Origin: Methanocella paludicola SANAE
Lineage (GTDB): Archaea; Halobacteriota; Methanocellia; Methanocellales; Methanocellaceae
NCBI RefSeq assembly: GCF_000011005.1
Contig: NC_013665.1
Coordinates: 1,201,437 to 1,265,436 of the forward strand
DNA: 64,000 nt
Direction: 5' to 3'
Position numbers and translations under genes: made by a program. Positions 11,533 to 19,197 of this stretch are shown in pieces. Positions within the stretch are counted from its first letter, which is position 1, and every line of letters starts with the position of its first letter. The notes under the pieces are model-generated. The model had not been told where the DNA came from and did not search any database. It worked only from the letters and a program-made list of their open reading frames with translations.

Positions 11533-12813
11533 ATGGCAGCAACTAAGCCGCACATGAATTTAGCAGTCATCGGACACATCGACCACGGCAAGAGCACCCT
11601 TGTCGGCAGGCTGATGTTCGAGACCGGCGCCGTACCGGCGCACGTCATCGAGCAGTACAGGAAGGAAGCAGAGTCCAAGGGTAAGGCGACCTTCGAATTC
11701 GCCTGGGTCATGGACTCGCTGAAGGAAGAGCGTGAGAGAGGCATTACGATCGATATCGCTCACAGAAGGTTCGACACCGAGAAGTTCTACTTCACCGTCG
11801 TGGACTGTCCGGGCCACCGGGACTTCGTCAAGAACATGATCACAGGCGCATCCCAGGCAGATGCCGCTATCCTCGTCGTCGGCGCACCCGATGGCGTAAT
11901 GCAGCAGACCAAGGAACACATCTTCCTGTCCAGGACGCTCGGCATCAGCCAGCTCATCGTCGCCATCAACAAGATGGACGCGGTCAACTACGACCAGAAG
12001 AGATACGATGAGGTCAAGACCGAAGTCTCCAAGATCCTCAAGATGGTCGGATTCAAGACCGACACCATCCCGTTCATCCCGACCTCGGCGTTCAAGGGCG
12101 ACAACATCGCCAAGCACTCCGAGAACACCAAGTGGTACACGGGCTACACGATCCTTGAGGCGCTCAACCAGCTTACCGAGCCCCAGAAGCCCACTCAGCT
12201 GCCCATGAGGACCCCGATCCAGGACGTATATACCATCTCCGGTATCGGCGTAGTCCCCGTAGGCCGTGTCGAGACGGGCATCATGAAGAAGGGCGACAAG
12301 GTCATCTTCAGGCCCTCCATCGACGGCGTAGGCGCCGCTGGTGAGGTCAAGTCCATCGAGATGCACCACGAAGAGATCCCCCAGGCACTGCCCGGCGACA
12401 ACATCGGCTTCAACGTCCGTGGTGTCGAGAAGAACGCCATCAGGCGTGGCGACGTCTGCGGCCCCGTTGACAAGCAGCCCACCGTGGCTACCGAGTTCAA
12501 GGCCCAGATCCAGGTCCTGCAGCACCCCTCTGCCATCAGCGCTGGCTACACCCCGGTGTTCCACTGCCACACGGCGCAGGTCGCATGCATGATCACCCAG
12601 ATCCTGGCCAAGCTCGACCCCAAGACGGGCGGCGTCAAGGAAGAGAACCCGGCCTTCATCAAGGCGGGCGACCCGGCGATCGTTCTCGTAAGGCCCACCA
12701 GGCCCATGTGCATCGAGAAGGTCAAGGAGATCCCGCAGCTCGGCAGGTTCGCTATCCGTGATATGGGCCAGACCATCGCTGCCGGCGTCGTGATCGATAT
12801 CACCCCGAGGTAA
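11533..12813 (+). CDS. tuf: Translation elongation factor EF-1 alpha
   Basis: GTPase that delivers aminoacyl-tRNA to the ribosome, 426 aa. G motifs: GHIDHGKST near residue 13, the ERERGITID switch block, [12 protein letters not shown] and NKMDAV. Domains 2 and 3 are complete and the protein ends with the typical [12 protein letters not shown] segment. The ATG has a good ribosome binding site (GGAGGAAAT). It precedes rps10, the conserved archaeal order. Confidence 0.98.
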   Translation: MAATKPHMNLAVIGHIDHGKSTLVGRLMFETGAVPAHVIEQYRKEAESKGKATFEFAWVMDSLKEERERGITIDIAHRRFDTEKFYFTVVDCPGHRDFVKNMITGASQADAAILVVGAPDGVMQQTKEHIFLSRTLGISQLIVAINKMDAVNYDQKRYDEVKTEVSKILKMVGFKTDTIPFIPTSAFKGDNIAKHSENTKWYTGYTILEALNQLTEPQKPTQLPMRTPIQDVYTISGIGVVPVGRVETGIMKKGDKVIFRPSIDGVGAAGEVKSIEMHHEEIPQALPGDNIGFNVRGVEKNAIRRGDVCGPVDKQPTVATEFKAQIQVLQHPSAISAGYTPVFHCHTAQVACMITQILAKLDPKTGGVKEENPAFIKAGDPAIVLVRPTRPMCIEKVKEIPQLGRFAIRDMGQTIAAGVVIDITPR

Positions 12814-12824
12814 GGTTAATATAG

Positions 12825-12850
12825 AAGGATGGACTACTATGTCCGTCCTT
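12825..12850 (+). other. Intergenic hairpin between tuf and rps10
   Basis: Ten-base arms AAGGATGGAC / GTCCGTCCTT with one G-T pair and a 6-nt loop, followed by an AT-rich stretch. It could terminate part of the tuf transcripts, or be a processing site that sets tuf and rps10 apart; both genes otherwise look cotranscribed. Confidence 0.5.
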
Positions 12851-12873
12851 TCATATTATTTAGGTGACATATC

Positions 12874-13188
12874 ATGGCAGCACAAAAAGCAAGGATCAGG
12901 CTTTCAGGAACTTCACCCACGAAGTTAGACGATGTCTGCGGACAGGTGAAGAAGATCGCCGAGAAGACCGGCGTAAGCATTTCGGGACCTGTACCTTTAC
13001 CGACGAAGCGCCTGGTCGTACCGACCAGAAAGAGCCCGAGCGGCGAAGGCACTGCGACCTGGGAACACTGGGAGATGCGTGTGCATAAGAGGCTCATCGA
13101 CATCGACGCAGACGAGCGTGCTTTAAGGCAGCTGATGCGTATCCAGGTGCCCAAGGACATCAACATCGAGATCGTCCTGAAAGACTAA
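12874..13188 (+). CDS. rps10: 30S ribosomal protein S10
   Basis: Ribosomal protein S10 (uS10), 104 aa, of the small-subunit head. The conserved core [20 protein letters not shown] and [20 protein letters not shown] are present. ATG has GGTGA about 7 nt upstream. It is the last gene of the information-processing cluster; downstream begins the AT-rich, hairpin-dense zone. Confidence 0.97.
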   Translation: MAAQKARIRLSGTSPTKLDDVCGQVKKIAEKTGVSISGPVPLPTKRLVVPTRKSPSGEGTATWEHWEMRVHKRLIDIDADERALRQLMRIQVPKDINIEIVLKD

Positions 13189-13190
13189 GT

Positions 13191-13370
13191 TCGTTCGGAT
13201 GAACGAATATCGTTCTGAACAATCAATCGTTCTCGAACGAGTATAGCAGTCGAACATCATTAACGTAAAAACGTGTTCCGGATGTAGATTCGGAACGAGT
13301 AGAAAGGTTCATTGAACCTTTACATCTCCTCCAATCATAGATGTAGTAGGGGTTCTTTGATATCCCCTAC
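13191..13370. repeat. Array of tandem short hairpins after rps10
   Basis: About 180 nt between the convergent rps10 and the 13.4-kb gene hold at least seven inverted repeats in a row: TCGTTC/GAACGA (13191-13206), TCGTTCTCGAACGA (13227-13240), ACGT-aaaa-ACGT (about 13263-13274), GTTCCG/CGGAAC (13275-13296), the 19-nt perfect palindrome AAAGGTTCATTGAACCTTT (13303-13321), ACATCT/AGATGT (13322-13344) and GTAGGGG/CCCCTAC (13346-13370). A degenerate copy of the first (TCGTTC-TGAACA, 13209-13220) sits between. This may be a bidirectional terminator cluster or a structured RNA. Confidence 0.6.
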
Positions 13371-13409
13371 CAAACTTGTTTTAGCGTATTATCAAATGGC
13401 TGTTAAAGG

Positions 13410-13802
13410 CTACTTTTTGGCTACTTTAAGGTGTGAAAGCCCGATATTATTCAGTATCTCGTCAACATCCTCTGAAAAATCCTTTTCTACATTTCGAATA
13501 TAGATCGCATCATCGTCAAAGGGGGCATCATTTGCAGAGATCTCATACACAGGCTCGATCATGCATTGTCCTTGCTGCGGGATGCCCAGGTGCCATTGGC
13601 CGTTATAGTATCCTATGGCTACCTTTTTTCCAACATGACATTTATCTTTGACGTAACCTCTTTGTCTGTCATCCAGCAGGATGGGTATTAATTGATCGTT
13701 ATTCCTCACGAGTACGATCGCTTCCATCGAATACCGGGAAAATGGCAATACAAAGTCCACTATCTCGCCCACGGACACGTTTTCATGGATCTCTTCTTTC
13801 AA
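13410..13802 (-). CDS. Hypothetical protein (130 aa)
   Basis: Not recognised. 130 aa, acidic, soluble, no signal peptide or membrane segment. The N-terminal two thirds read like a small beta-rich domain (VGEIVDFVLPFSRYSMEAIVL ... HVGKKVAIGYYNGQWHLGIP), possibly OB- or SH3-like, which is a guess. The C-terminus is a D/E-rich helix. It is convergent with rps10, AT-richer than the ribosomal genes and next to an IS element, so recent acquisition is plausible. ATG start, no clear ribosome binding site. Confidence 0.6.
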   Translation of the reverse strand: MKEEIHENVSVGEIVDFVLPFSRYSMEAIVLVRNNDQLIPILLDDRQRGYVKDKCHVGKKVAIGYYNGQWHLGIPQQGQCMIEPVYEISANDAPFDDDAIYIRNVEKDFSEDVDEILNNIGLSHLKVAKK

Positions 13803-13963
13803 TCGTCTACCCCGTTACCTATAAAATAATAAGAATAAACCATATTAAATACTTTTTTCTATTACTTTGATTTTCAATATATTTATTGGAATTAAAAACA
13901 ATGGATCTTGTGCATTTTTGGGATCGTAATTGTTGTAGCTGATCCCCATGCTCTTTTACATTA
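13803..13963. other. AT-rich non-coding stretch
   Basis: No gene seen. Strongly AT-rich upstream of the 130-aa gene and likely to hold its promoter. It leads into the foldback repeat that starts near 13964; together the two leave about 540 nt without a host gene. Confidence 0.4.
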
Positions 13964-14257
13964 TGCGGTCGTTGAGTGTCCTCAACCACAGGGGCACGAA
14001 GAGCGCAGAGTTCACAGAGATTTCTTATAGATGGAGACTCAGAGGGCACGGGGGACGGGTTTATAATATGCCTGGGGCACAGAGTTGAAGGAGGCATAGC
14101 TGACGATAAACCGGTCCAGGTGGAAAACTGTTATCAAATAATCATGTGGTAATTGTTTATTCGTCAACCGTGCCCCAATAAACTCTGTGCCCCGGGTAAG
14201 CCAATAAACCGGGCTCTGTGCTCTCCGTGGCCTCAAATTATTAAAAAATAACTCTGT
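13964..14257. repeat. Foldback repeat of the cacagag type, left part
   Basis: Multiple copies of a CCNNGGGGCACAGAGTT-like word in both orientations. The outer arm (GTCGTTGAGTG ... TCAACCACAGGGGCAC, about 13967-13997) recurs inverted at about 15661-15700 beyond the IS. Inner arms pair as well: GGGTTTAT...GGGGCACAGAGTT (14057-14087) with AACTCTGTGCCCC...ATAAACC (14179-14210), and GACGATAAAC (14102-14111) with GTTTATTCGTC (14155-14165). The centre is near 14133. Removing the IS gives an element of about 350 nt that is one long imperfect palindrome. Confidence 0.65.
14253..14257 (+). repeat. 5-bp target site duplication (left)
   Basis: TCTGT directly precedes the left terminal repeat of the IS; the same five bases directly follow the right terminal repeat at 15645-15649. 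A 5-bp duplication is what ISH3-family elements generate. Confidence 0.8.
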
Positions 14258-14348
14258 CCGTACTTCCGAGGTTGTTGTGTAATTGGTTGTGGTGGTAGAA
14301 TAAGTTCTAGTATTTAAAGGTGGGGGTGTAAGGGGTTTTTTGGTTAGA

Positions 14349-15503
14349 ATGAAAACTCCTTACAGTCCCCGTGTTTGTAGCGTTAGGCATGTTGATATAA
14401 ATCTTTTCGCCCGCAGGTTTGCTGAATGGTTTGATTTTCCCCGTAATAGGGAGTATGCGAGGTGTCTTGCTAACGCATCCGTGAGAAGGACGAGCCTTGA
14501 GTCCGTGTATGATAATTACGGGGGGCTGCCTCCTGACAGTTTCTTCCTCTCTTTCAAGTACCCTGTAGAGACGGTGATATCGGCGATGGACTGGTTTTTC
14601 GAGTGTCAGGCCGGTTTATTGGACTTGCATGGCTGCACGGTCGCCATCGATCTGAACGATGTGGAGTACTGGGGCAGGGTGGACGAGTACGTGCACCCTA
14701 AAAAAGGCCTGACAAAGAACACGTACGTCCTCCGGTACGCCGTGGCCTCCATGGTGGACGAGAAACGCAAGCTCGCCCTGGCATGCATGCCCATCAGCAC
14801 GAACGATAAACTCGTGGACATCGTCAGGATCCTCCTGGAAAAGGCTATGAGCCACGTCCTGGTTGACGTCGTCCTCTTTGACCGGGGATTCTACAACGCC
14901 ACCCTTCTTAAAACGGTGGAGGAGATGGGCGTGGATTACGTGATTCCTCTCAGGAAAAGCAAGGGGACAGACAGGGTCTGGGAGGAGTCAAAAAAGAATG
15001 GGGAATGCAAACTACGGCACACCGTAAAAGGCGAAACAGACCAGATTAGCGCATGGCTGTACCTGGACGAGAAAAAGAAAGAGAACAAAGAGGAGGTGGA
15101 TAGAAAAGAAACAGGCAAAAGAAAGGGGCAGAACAAGAACAAGAACAAGAACAGGAAGAAGAGGAAAGAAAGGGAGTACGTGGGAGTGATCAGCAATATG
15201 GACGTACGTCCCGAACTGGTGGAGGATTTCATGGACTGGTACTTCGTAAGGAACAACGTGGAGACCGGTTTCAAAGAGAAGAACCAATACAAGATACGGA
15301 CATGCAGCACCGACAAGGCCTATCGGTTCCTTATCTATTGCATTAGCCTCTACCTCATGAACCTCGTGCAAGTGGTAAGGATTGTTAACAACACCTTTTT
15401 CAGGAACGATGAGATGAAAAAACTCGTAATACTGCTGCTCATACTTGACAAACCGCTGGTAGGAGAACATAGGCTCTCAAGAACCCTGATAGTGATTGCC
15501 TAG
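14349..15503 (+). CDS. ISH3-like DDE transposase
   Basis: Transposase of the ISH3 type, about 384 aa. Likely catalytic acidic residues: Asp in TVAIDLNDVEYWG, Asp in VVLFDRGFYN and Glu in NNVETGFKEKNQYKIRT, the last being a YREK-like signature. An unusual Lys/Asn/Glu-rich insert (residues about 240-275, with AACAAG repeats near 15135) precedes the final Glu. ATG at 14349 is used; a TTG at 14340 is in frame and nearer to AAGGGG. The ORF looks intact. Confidence 0.88.
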   Translation: MKTPYSPRVCSVRHVDINLFARRFAEWFDFPRNREYARCLANASVRRTSLESVYDNYGGLPPDSFFLSFKYPVETVISAMDWFFECQAGLLDLHGCTVAIDLNDVEYWGRVDEYVHPKKGLTKNTYVLRYAVASMVDEKRKLALACMPISTNDKLVDIVRILLEKAMSHVLVDVVLFDRGFYNATLLKTVEEMGVDYVIPLRKSKGTDRVWEESKKNGECKLRHTVKGETDQISAWLYLDEKKKENKEEVDRKETGKRKGQNKNKNKNRKKRKEREYVGVISNMDVRPELVEDFMDWYFVRNNVETGFKEKNQYKIRTCSTDKAYRFLIYCISLYLMNLVQVVRIVNNTFFRNDEMKKLVILLLILDKPLVGEHRLSRTLIVIA

Positions 15504-15632
15504 CGACAACCGGATAGCCCAGGCTATCCTAAAACACAGAAAAAACCCATACAAACAGCTAATTTTAACATAAACATCCAATAAAACCCATAACCACACA
15601 ACCGCCAGAAAAACAACCCAAAAAAGACCACA

Positions 15633-15644
15633 TCGGAAGTACGG
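15633..15644 (-). repeat. Right terminal inverted repeat of the IS
   Basis: TCGGAAGTACGG, exact inverse of the left end at 14258-14269. Followed immediately by the second TCTGT copy. Confidence 0.8.
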
Positions 15645-15702
15645 TCTGTGAAACTCCGTGAGCTCTGTGCCCCTGTGGTTGGACCACTCAACGACGGCAT
15701 AA
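15645..15702. repeat. Foldback repeat of the cacagag type, right part
   Basis: Remainder of the repeat interrupted by the IS. Reading the minus strand gives CCGTCGTTGAGTG ... CCAACCACAGGGGCACAG, which matches the outer arm at about 13967-13997. The first five bases are the target duplication. The following 115 nt up to the TPR gene are AT-rich and show nothing recognisable. Confidence 0.6.
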
Positions 15703-15818
15703 CGAGAAAAGGATAAAAATGTTAATCCCAAAACCGCGGAAGAGTCAAAACAATTTAAAAAAGAATTCGCATGAACATTAGCATCATAGCCCTCACGATA
15801 TTTTGGCGGGGAATAACA

Positions 15819-16553
15819 TTACAAAACAGTATGTGGCCCTCGTGTCACCATCAGCTCTTTCACTTTTTCGTCGTACTCCGCCGCCTCGTCGTCCCTTCCG
15901 AGCCTTCGCAGCGCAGCAGCCTTATTATTTAACGTCGTGACGTCCTCGGGATTGATCTCCAGGGACCTGTCCAGGCATTCCAGCGCCTCTGTGTACTGGT
16001 TGAGCATGGCGTAGCAGTAGCCCTTATTTGTCCATACGACGGCGACCCCGGGATTGATCCGGAGCACCTCCTCATAGCACTGGATGGCCTCGTTGTACAG
16101 GCGAATATCTGATAGCACCACGCCCTTATTGTACCAGGCCTTGGGGTAGGCCCGGTCAATCTTGATCGCGGTCTCATAGTACTCCAGCGCTTCTTTGTAT
16201 TCGCCCATGTAATAGTGGCAGTTCCCGGCGACGCTTCTCGCTTCTACATGTTTTGGGTCGATATCGAGCGCCTCCTCCAGGTACCCCAGTGCAGCCATGA
16301 GGTTGCCGCGCTGGTAATATAAAAGACCTTTAAGGAACCAGGCATCCGGGCTTATGGGATTCTTTTCGAGGGCCTTCTCAATGCACTCCAGGGCCCGGGC
16401 GAATGAGCCCATACGGCTCAGGGCGCCAGCCTCGCATAACAGCAGGTCAGGGCTGATCTCGCCCATGCGGTCGAAAATAGCCGCCGCTTCATCATACCGG
16501 CCGATGCTGGCGTATAGCATGCCTTTCCCGACGTCGTCCCGCATGTCCTTCAT
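15819..16553 (-). CDS. Tetratricopeptide repeat protein
   Basis: 244 aa, built almost entirely of 34-residue TPR units (about six), with typical W/A-G-Y-A-P spacing such as AWYNKGVVLSDIRLYNEAIQ and the next unit AVVWTNKGYCYAMLNQYTEA. TPR proteins act as protein-protein scaffolds; the partner is unknown. No signal peptide or membrane segment. Divergent from the acetolactate decarboxylase gene, about 95 nt apart, so both promoters lie in that gap. Confidence 0.9.
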   Translation of the reverse strand: MKDMRDDVGKGMLYASIGRYDEAAAIFDRMGEISPDLLLCEAGALSRMGSFARALECIEKALEKNPISPDAWFLKGLLYYQRGNLMAALGYLEEALDIDPKHVEARSVAGNCHYYMGEYKEALEYYETAIKIDRAYPKAWYNKGVVLSDIRLYNEAIQCYEEVLRINPGVAVVWTNKGYCYAMLNQYTEALECLDRSLEINPEDVTTLNNKAAALRRLGRDDEAAEYDEKVKELMVTRGPHTVL

Positions 16554-16647
16554 TAGCTATCATGAAGTGTATTTTCACGGCGGGCTTAAACCTATCGTCG
16601 TCTCTATATTTAATGACCGACAATATACATTCTCAGGAGCTCTGCAA

Positions 16648-17373
16648 ATGCAATTCCGATGGTACCATGTGGCCGTCGCCGGCCTCGCCATACTTCTGCT
16701 CGCTGCCGCCATCCAGATGATCGGGCCTTCCGTAGACAGGGATGTTCTTTACCAGGTCTCGGCGATGGACCTGTTCTCGAACGGCTCGTATGGCGGCATC
16801 GTGGACGCAAAGACCCTCAGATCCAACGGCGACTTCGGCATCGGCACGTTCGACGGGCTGAACGGCGAGATGATCGTGTTGAACGGTACCGTCTATCAGG
16901 CAGCGTCCGACGGCAAAGTGCACATCATGGGCGATTCGGCCACCATACCATTTGCCGACGTGACCTTTTTCGATGCCGACGACACCGTTACTCTGGCCGG
17001 GCATTATAATTTTACATCCCTCACGACAGGCCTGGATGAAAAATTATCATCAAAGGATAAGTTTTACGCTATCCGCATCCACGGCACATTCTCCTATCTT
17101 AAACTACGCAGCCCACCTCTACAGGACGAGCCATACCCGGTATTATCAGAAGCCTTAAAGAACCAGTCGATATTCGAGATGCAAAATGTAACGGGCACCA
17201 TGGTCGGCCTCTATACGCCGGCGTATGCGAAGGGAGTCGGATGGCCGGGATATCATTTCCACTTCATCTCGGATGATGGCCAGACTGGCGGGCACGTCCT
17301 GGAGCTATCGGCGAACGACATCGTTGCGGCGCTGGACGATACGCCGCGCTTCAGCATGGTACTGTCGCCTTAG
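16648..17373 (+). CDS. budA: Alpha-acetolactate decarboxylase, membrane-anchored or exported
   Basis: Alpha-acetolactate decarboxylase family, 241 aa, a Zn enzyme converting 2-acetolactate to acetoin and CO2. Family blocks: YQVSAMDLFSNGSYGG, GDFGIGTFDGLNGEMIVLNG, TPFADVTFF-like, and the likely metal ligands HFHF ... GGH (HxHx10H) near residues 207-219. The start was set at 16648 because CAGGAGC lies 7 nt upstream; the longer frame runs into the divergent TPR gene. Residues 8-25 form a hydrophobic segment, so the enzyme is probably exported or anchored. Unusual for a methanogen. Confidence 0.87.
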   Translation: MQFRWYHVAVAGLAILLLAAAIQMIGPSVDRDVLYQVSAMDLFSNGSYGGIVDAKTLRSNGDFGIGTFDGLNGEMIVLNGTVYQAASDGKVHIMGDSATIPFADVTFFDADDTVTLAGHYNFTSLTTGLDEKLSSKDKFYAIRIHGTFSYLKLRSPPLQDEPYPVLSEALKNQSIFEMQNVTGTMVGLYTPAYAKGVGWPGYHFHFISDDGQTGGHVLELSANDIVAALDDTPRFSMVLSP

Positions 17374-17380
17374 CATTACA

Positions 17381-17920
17381 TCAAGTACGGAATAGCTGGT
17401 CGGTCTTAAGGATCTTCGTACCGGACCTGTCCATGATCAGGTCCCAGGCCAGCCCTTCGCCGACCCTTACCTTCCATGCCGGCTTACCCTTGTACGGGTA
17501 CGGCTCTATGCTCTTGATGCTGTCGGCCGTGATCGTGTAGTTCATAGGCTTTCCGGCAATGCTATAGTATGTTAAATTCATGCCGGTGAGCGTCCGGCTT
17601 ATGTTGTCCCTTGCGGCATTATCCGGCTTAACGGGAGGCGCCAGCGCCGTCAATAGCTCTATGGCCCCCGGCAGGGACGTTATTCGATCTGACAAAATAG
17701 AACTGTCGGGGAAATTCGCCGTCGAAGCATTTATCCCGGGGCTCGCGACCTCCGCATTAGTGAATTCTACGAGCCCGCCAATCGCTTCCATCAGCTTTCC
17801 AGTATCGCCGGCATATACCGGCCTGATGGCCGGGAACGTTAACGATACCAGGCTCGCCGAAGCGGCCGGCGAAGCAAGCAATATCGCGATAGCTAAATAA
17901 GCGATGATCTTGATCCTCAT
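17381..17920 (-). CDS. Secreted hypothetical protein (179 aa)
   Basis: Not recognised. A signal peptide is obvious (MRIKIIAYLAIAILLASPAASA); the remainder is soluble with several NxT/S sites. A C-terminal beta-rich part (YYSIAGKPMNYTI ... YKGKPAWKVRVGEGLAWDL) resembles small PepSY- or YARHG-like secreted domains only loosely. An upstream start at 17953 is in frame, but the signal peptide and GTGGG 7 nt upstream fit 17920. Convergent with the acetolactate decarboxylase gene, 7 nt apart. Confidence 0.75.
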   Translation of the reverse strand: MRIKIIAYLAIAILLASPAASASLVSLTFPAIRPVYAGDTGKLMEAIGGLVEFTNAEVASPGINASTANFPDSSILSDRITSLPGAIELLTALAPPVKPDNAARDNISRTLTGMNLTYYSIAGKPMNYTITADSIKSIEPYPYKGKPAWKVRVGEGLAWDLIMDRSGTKILKTDQLFRT

Positions 17921-18031
17921 CTCAATACCCACGACAGGAATTAGGCTATACATGCGTAAAAGGATTATACGGCATTATACCGGCTTTAAGCGGTATTTTT
18001 TGTTTTAAGCCGGTAAAGCCCTGATAAGAAA

Positions 18032-18721
18032 TTATTCCACGATCACCGTCAGCTTATACGCCTTATCGTAAGTGCCATTCTCCGCCGAGCTCTTATAGCT
18101 GCCAAGTATTACCTGGGTCCCTGGCTTAACAGCCTTAATGTCCCATTCCTGGGTGACCTCGAGCTTCGACAGCCCGGAGCCGCTGAATAGCGAGCTTATC
18201 TGCTGTGGCGTATACACGCGCTCGCTGGTGATGTTCAGGCCGTCGGTGACTGTCAGGTTCCAGATATACCCCTGATCGACTCGGGCGGGAAGCTGGAGGT
18301 GTATGGTGTCCCCGAGCTTGACCGTAATGGTGCCGCCATTACTGGACTCGCCATAGTTATCCGTCGTGGATGGCGACCAGTTCGTAAAGCTGCTTGTCGC
18401 CGGCTGCATCATCGAGCTGGATAATATATCCGAGATATTGATCGACGCTGGGAGTTGAGATTGATAGGAGGCCGGCGTTGGCAGGAAGCTCAAGGAAGAC
18501 GCAGGCTGCGTAAGCGACGGTAAAAATTGCGAGGAATTAAATGCCGACAAATACGTATCCGGCATGCTCAGCGAAGAGTCGATAAGGCCCGCCGGGAAGC
18601 CGAAAGAAGACAGCCCCGATAAGTACGACGACAGCCCGAAACTGGCGCAGCACGCTGTAGAACACGTCAACATAGCAGTAACGACAAAAAAGACCGCAGT
18701 AGCCCTTGCATTCATGACCAT
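18032..18721 (-). CDS. Secreted protein with chagasin-like (I42) inhibitor domain
   Basis: About 229 aa. N-terminal hydrophobic signal (residues 4-25), a Ser/Leu/Pro-rich low-complexity linker (residues about 28-120), then a C-terminal domain of about 95 aa with chagasin/MEROPS I42 features: KLGDTIHLQLPARVDQGYIW (family GDxxxLxLxxNxTTGYxW), KLEVTQEWDIKAVKPGT and a closing YKLTVIVE strand. I42 proteins inhibit papain-like cysteine proteases. The fold match is by eye. Start placed at the ATG directly before the signal segment. Confidence 0.72.
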   Translation of the reverse strand: MVMNARATAVFFVVTAMLTCSTACCASFGLSSYLSGLSSFGFPAGLIDSSLSMPDTYLSAFNSSQFLPSLTQPASSLSFLPTPASYQSQLPASINISDILSSSMMQPATSSFTNWSPSTTDNYGESSNGGTITVKLGDTIHLQLPARVDQGYIWNLTVTDGLNITSERVYTPQQISSLFSGSGLSKLEVTQEWDIKAVKPGTQVILGSYKSSAENGTYDKAYKLTVIVE

Positions 18722-18862
18722 CGTAACTAAGTTATCTCCGCCCGCATAAAAAGCAAATACGACATAATCACATACTTTTAGCAAAATAACGGCAAATTAA
18801 TTGGATTATTATTTAGCCCGCTGCCGCATGAACTATATTTAATAGTTGAGGTGAGGGTAGTC

Positions 18863-19192
18863 ATGAAAATGATAAAGCTATGTATCGCAGCGCTGCTGGC
18901 CGTCGCAGTTCTCGTCTCCACCGGGTATGCGGCCTCGGCCAGCATGTTCTCGTTCCCTTCGTTATCGATAGGCAGCATGGGATTCGGCCAGATCTCAGCG
19001 TCGGACATTGGTAGTAAGCCGATCATATTCGCGCCGAGCAACGCGGACCTTTTCTCCGGAAACTTCCTGGGAACGCATGTTAAGCCTAAGCTGACAGTGA
19101 ATAACTGGACGTCGAGCATGAAGACGTCGCCCGTTAACCAGATGTTCGCCCTGATGGCCAACGGCATCGGCGGCATACCGGCATACGGCTGA
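18863..19192 (+). CDS. Small secreted hypothetical protein
   Basis: About 109 aa. Clear signal peptide (MKMIKLCIAALLAVAVLVST, cleavage near GYAASA) followed by a Ser/Phe/Gly-rich mature part with no recognised domain. GAGGTGAGGG 5 nt upstream of ATG 18863 decides the start. Divergent from the chagasin-like gene, sharing about 140 nt of promoter DNA with a TATATTTAA box at 18833-18841. Its FSFPSLSIGSMGF stretch resembles the linker of the divergent protein, suggesting related exported proteins. Confidence 0.75.
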   Translation: MKMIKLCIAALLAVAVLVSTGYAASASMFSFPSLSIGSMGFGQISASDIGSKPIIFAPSNADLFSGNFLGTHVKPKLTVNNWTSSMKTSPVNQMFALMANGIGGIPAYG

Positions 19193-19197
19193 TCAGC

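Larger units (their letters stand above)
14258..15644 (+). mobile_element. ISH3-like insertion sequence, 1387 bp
   Basis: Complete insertion sequence bounded by perfect 12-bp inverted repeats CCGTACTTCCGA (14258-14269) and TCGGAAGTACGG (15633-15644), flanked by a TCTGT direct repeat. It carries one intact DDE transposase gene. Size, 5-bp duplication and transposase type fit the ISH3 family found in haloarchaea and methanogens. The intact ORF and exact duplication suggest a recent insertion into the foldback repeat. Confidence 0.85.

Noticed and set aside
16354..16647. N-terminal extension of the acetolactate decarboxylase frame
   Set aside because: It overlaps the divergent TPR gene, has no family similarity, and a good ribosome binding site precedes ATG 16648.
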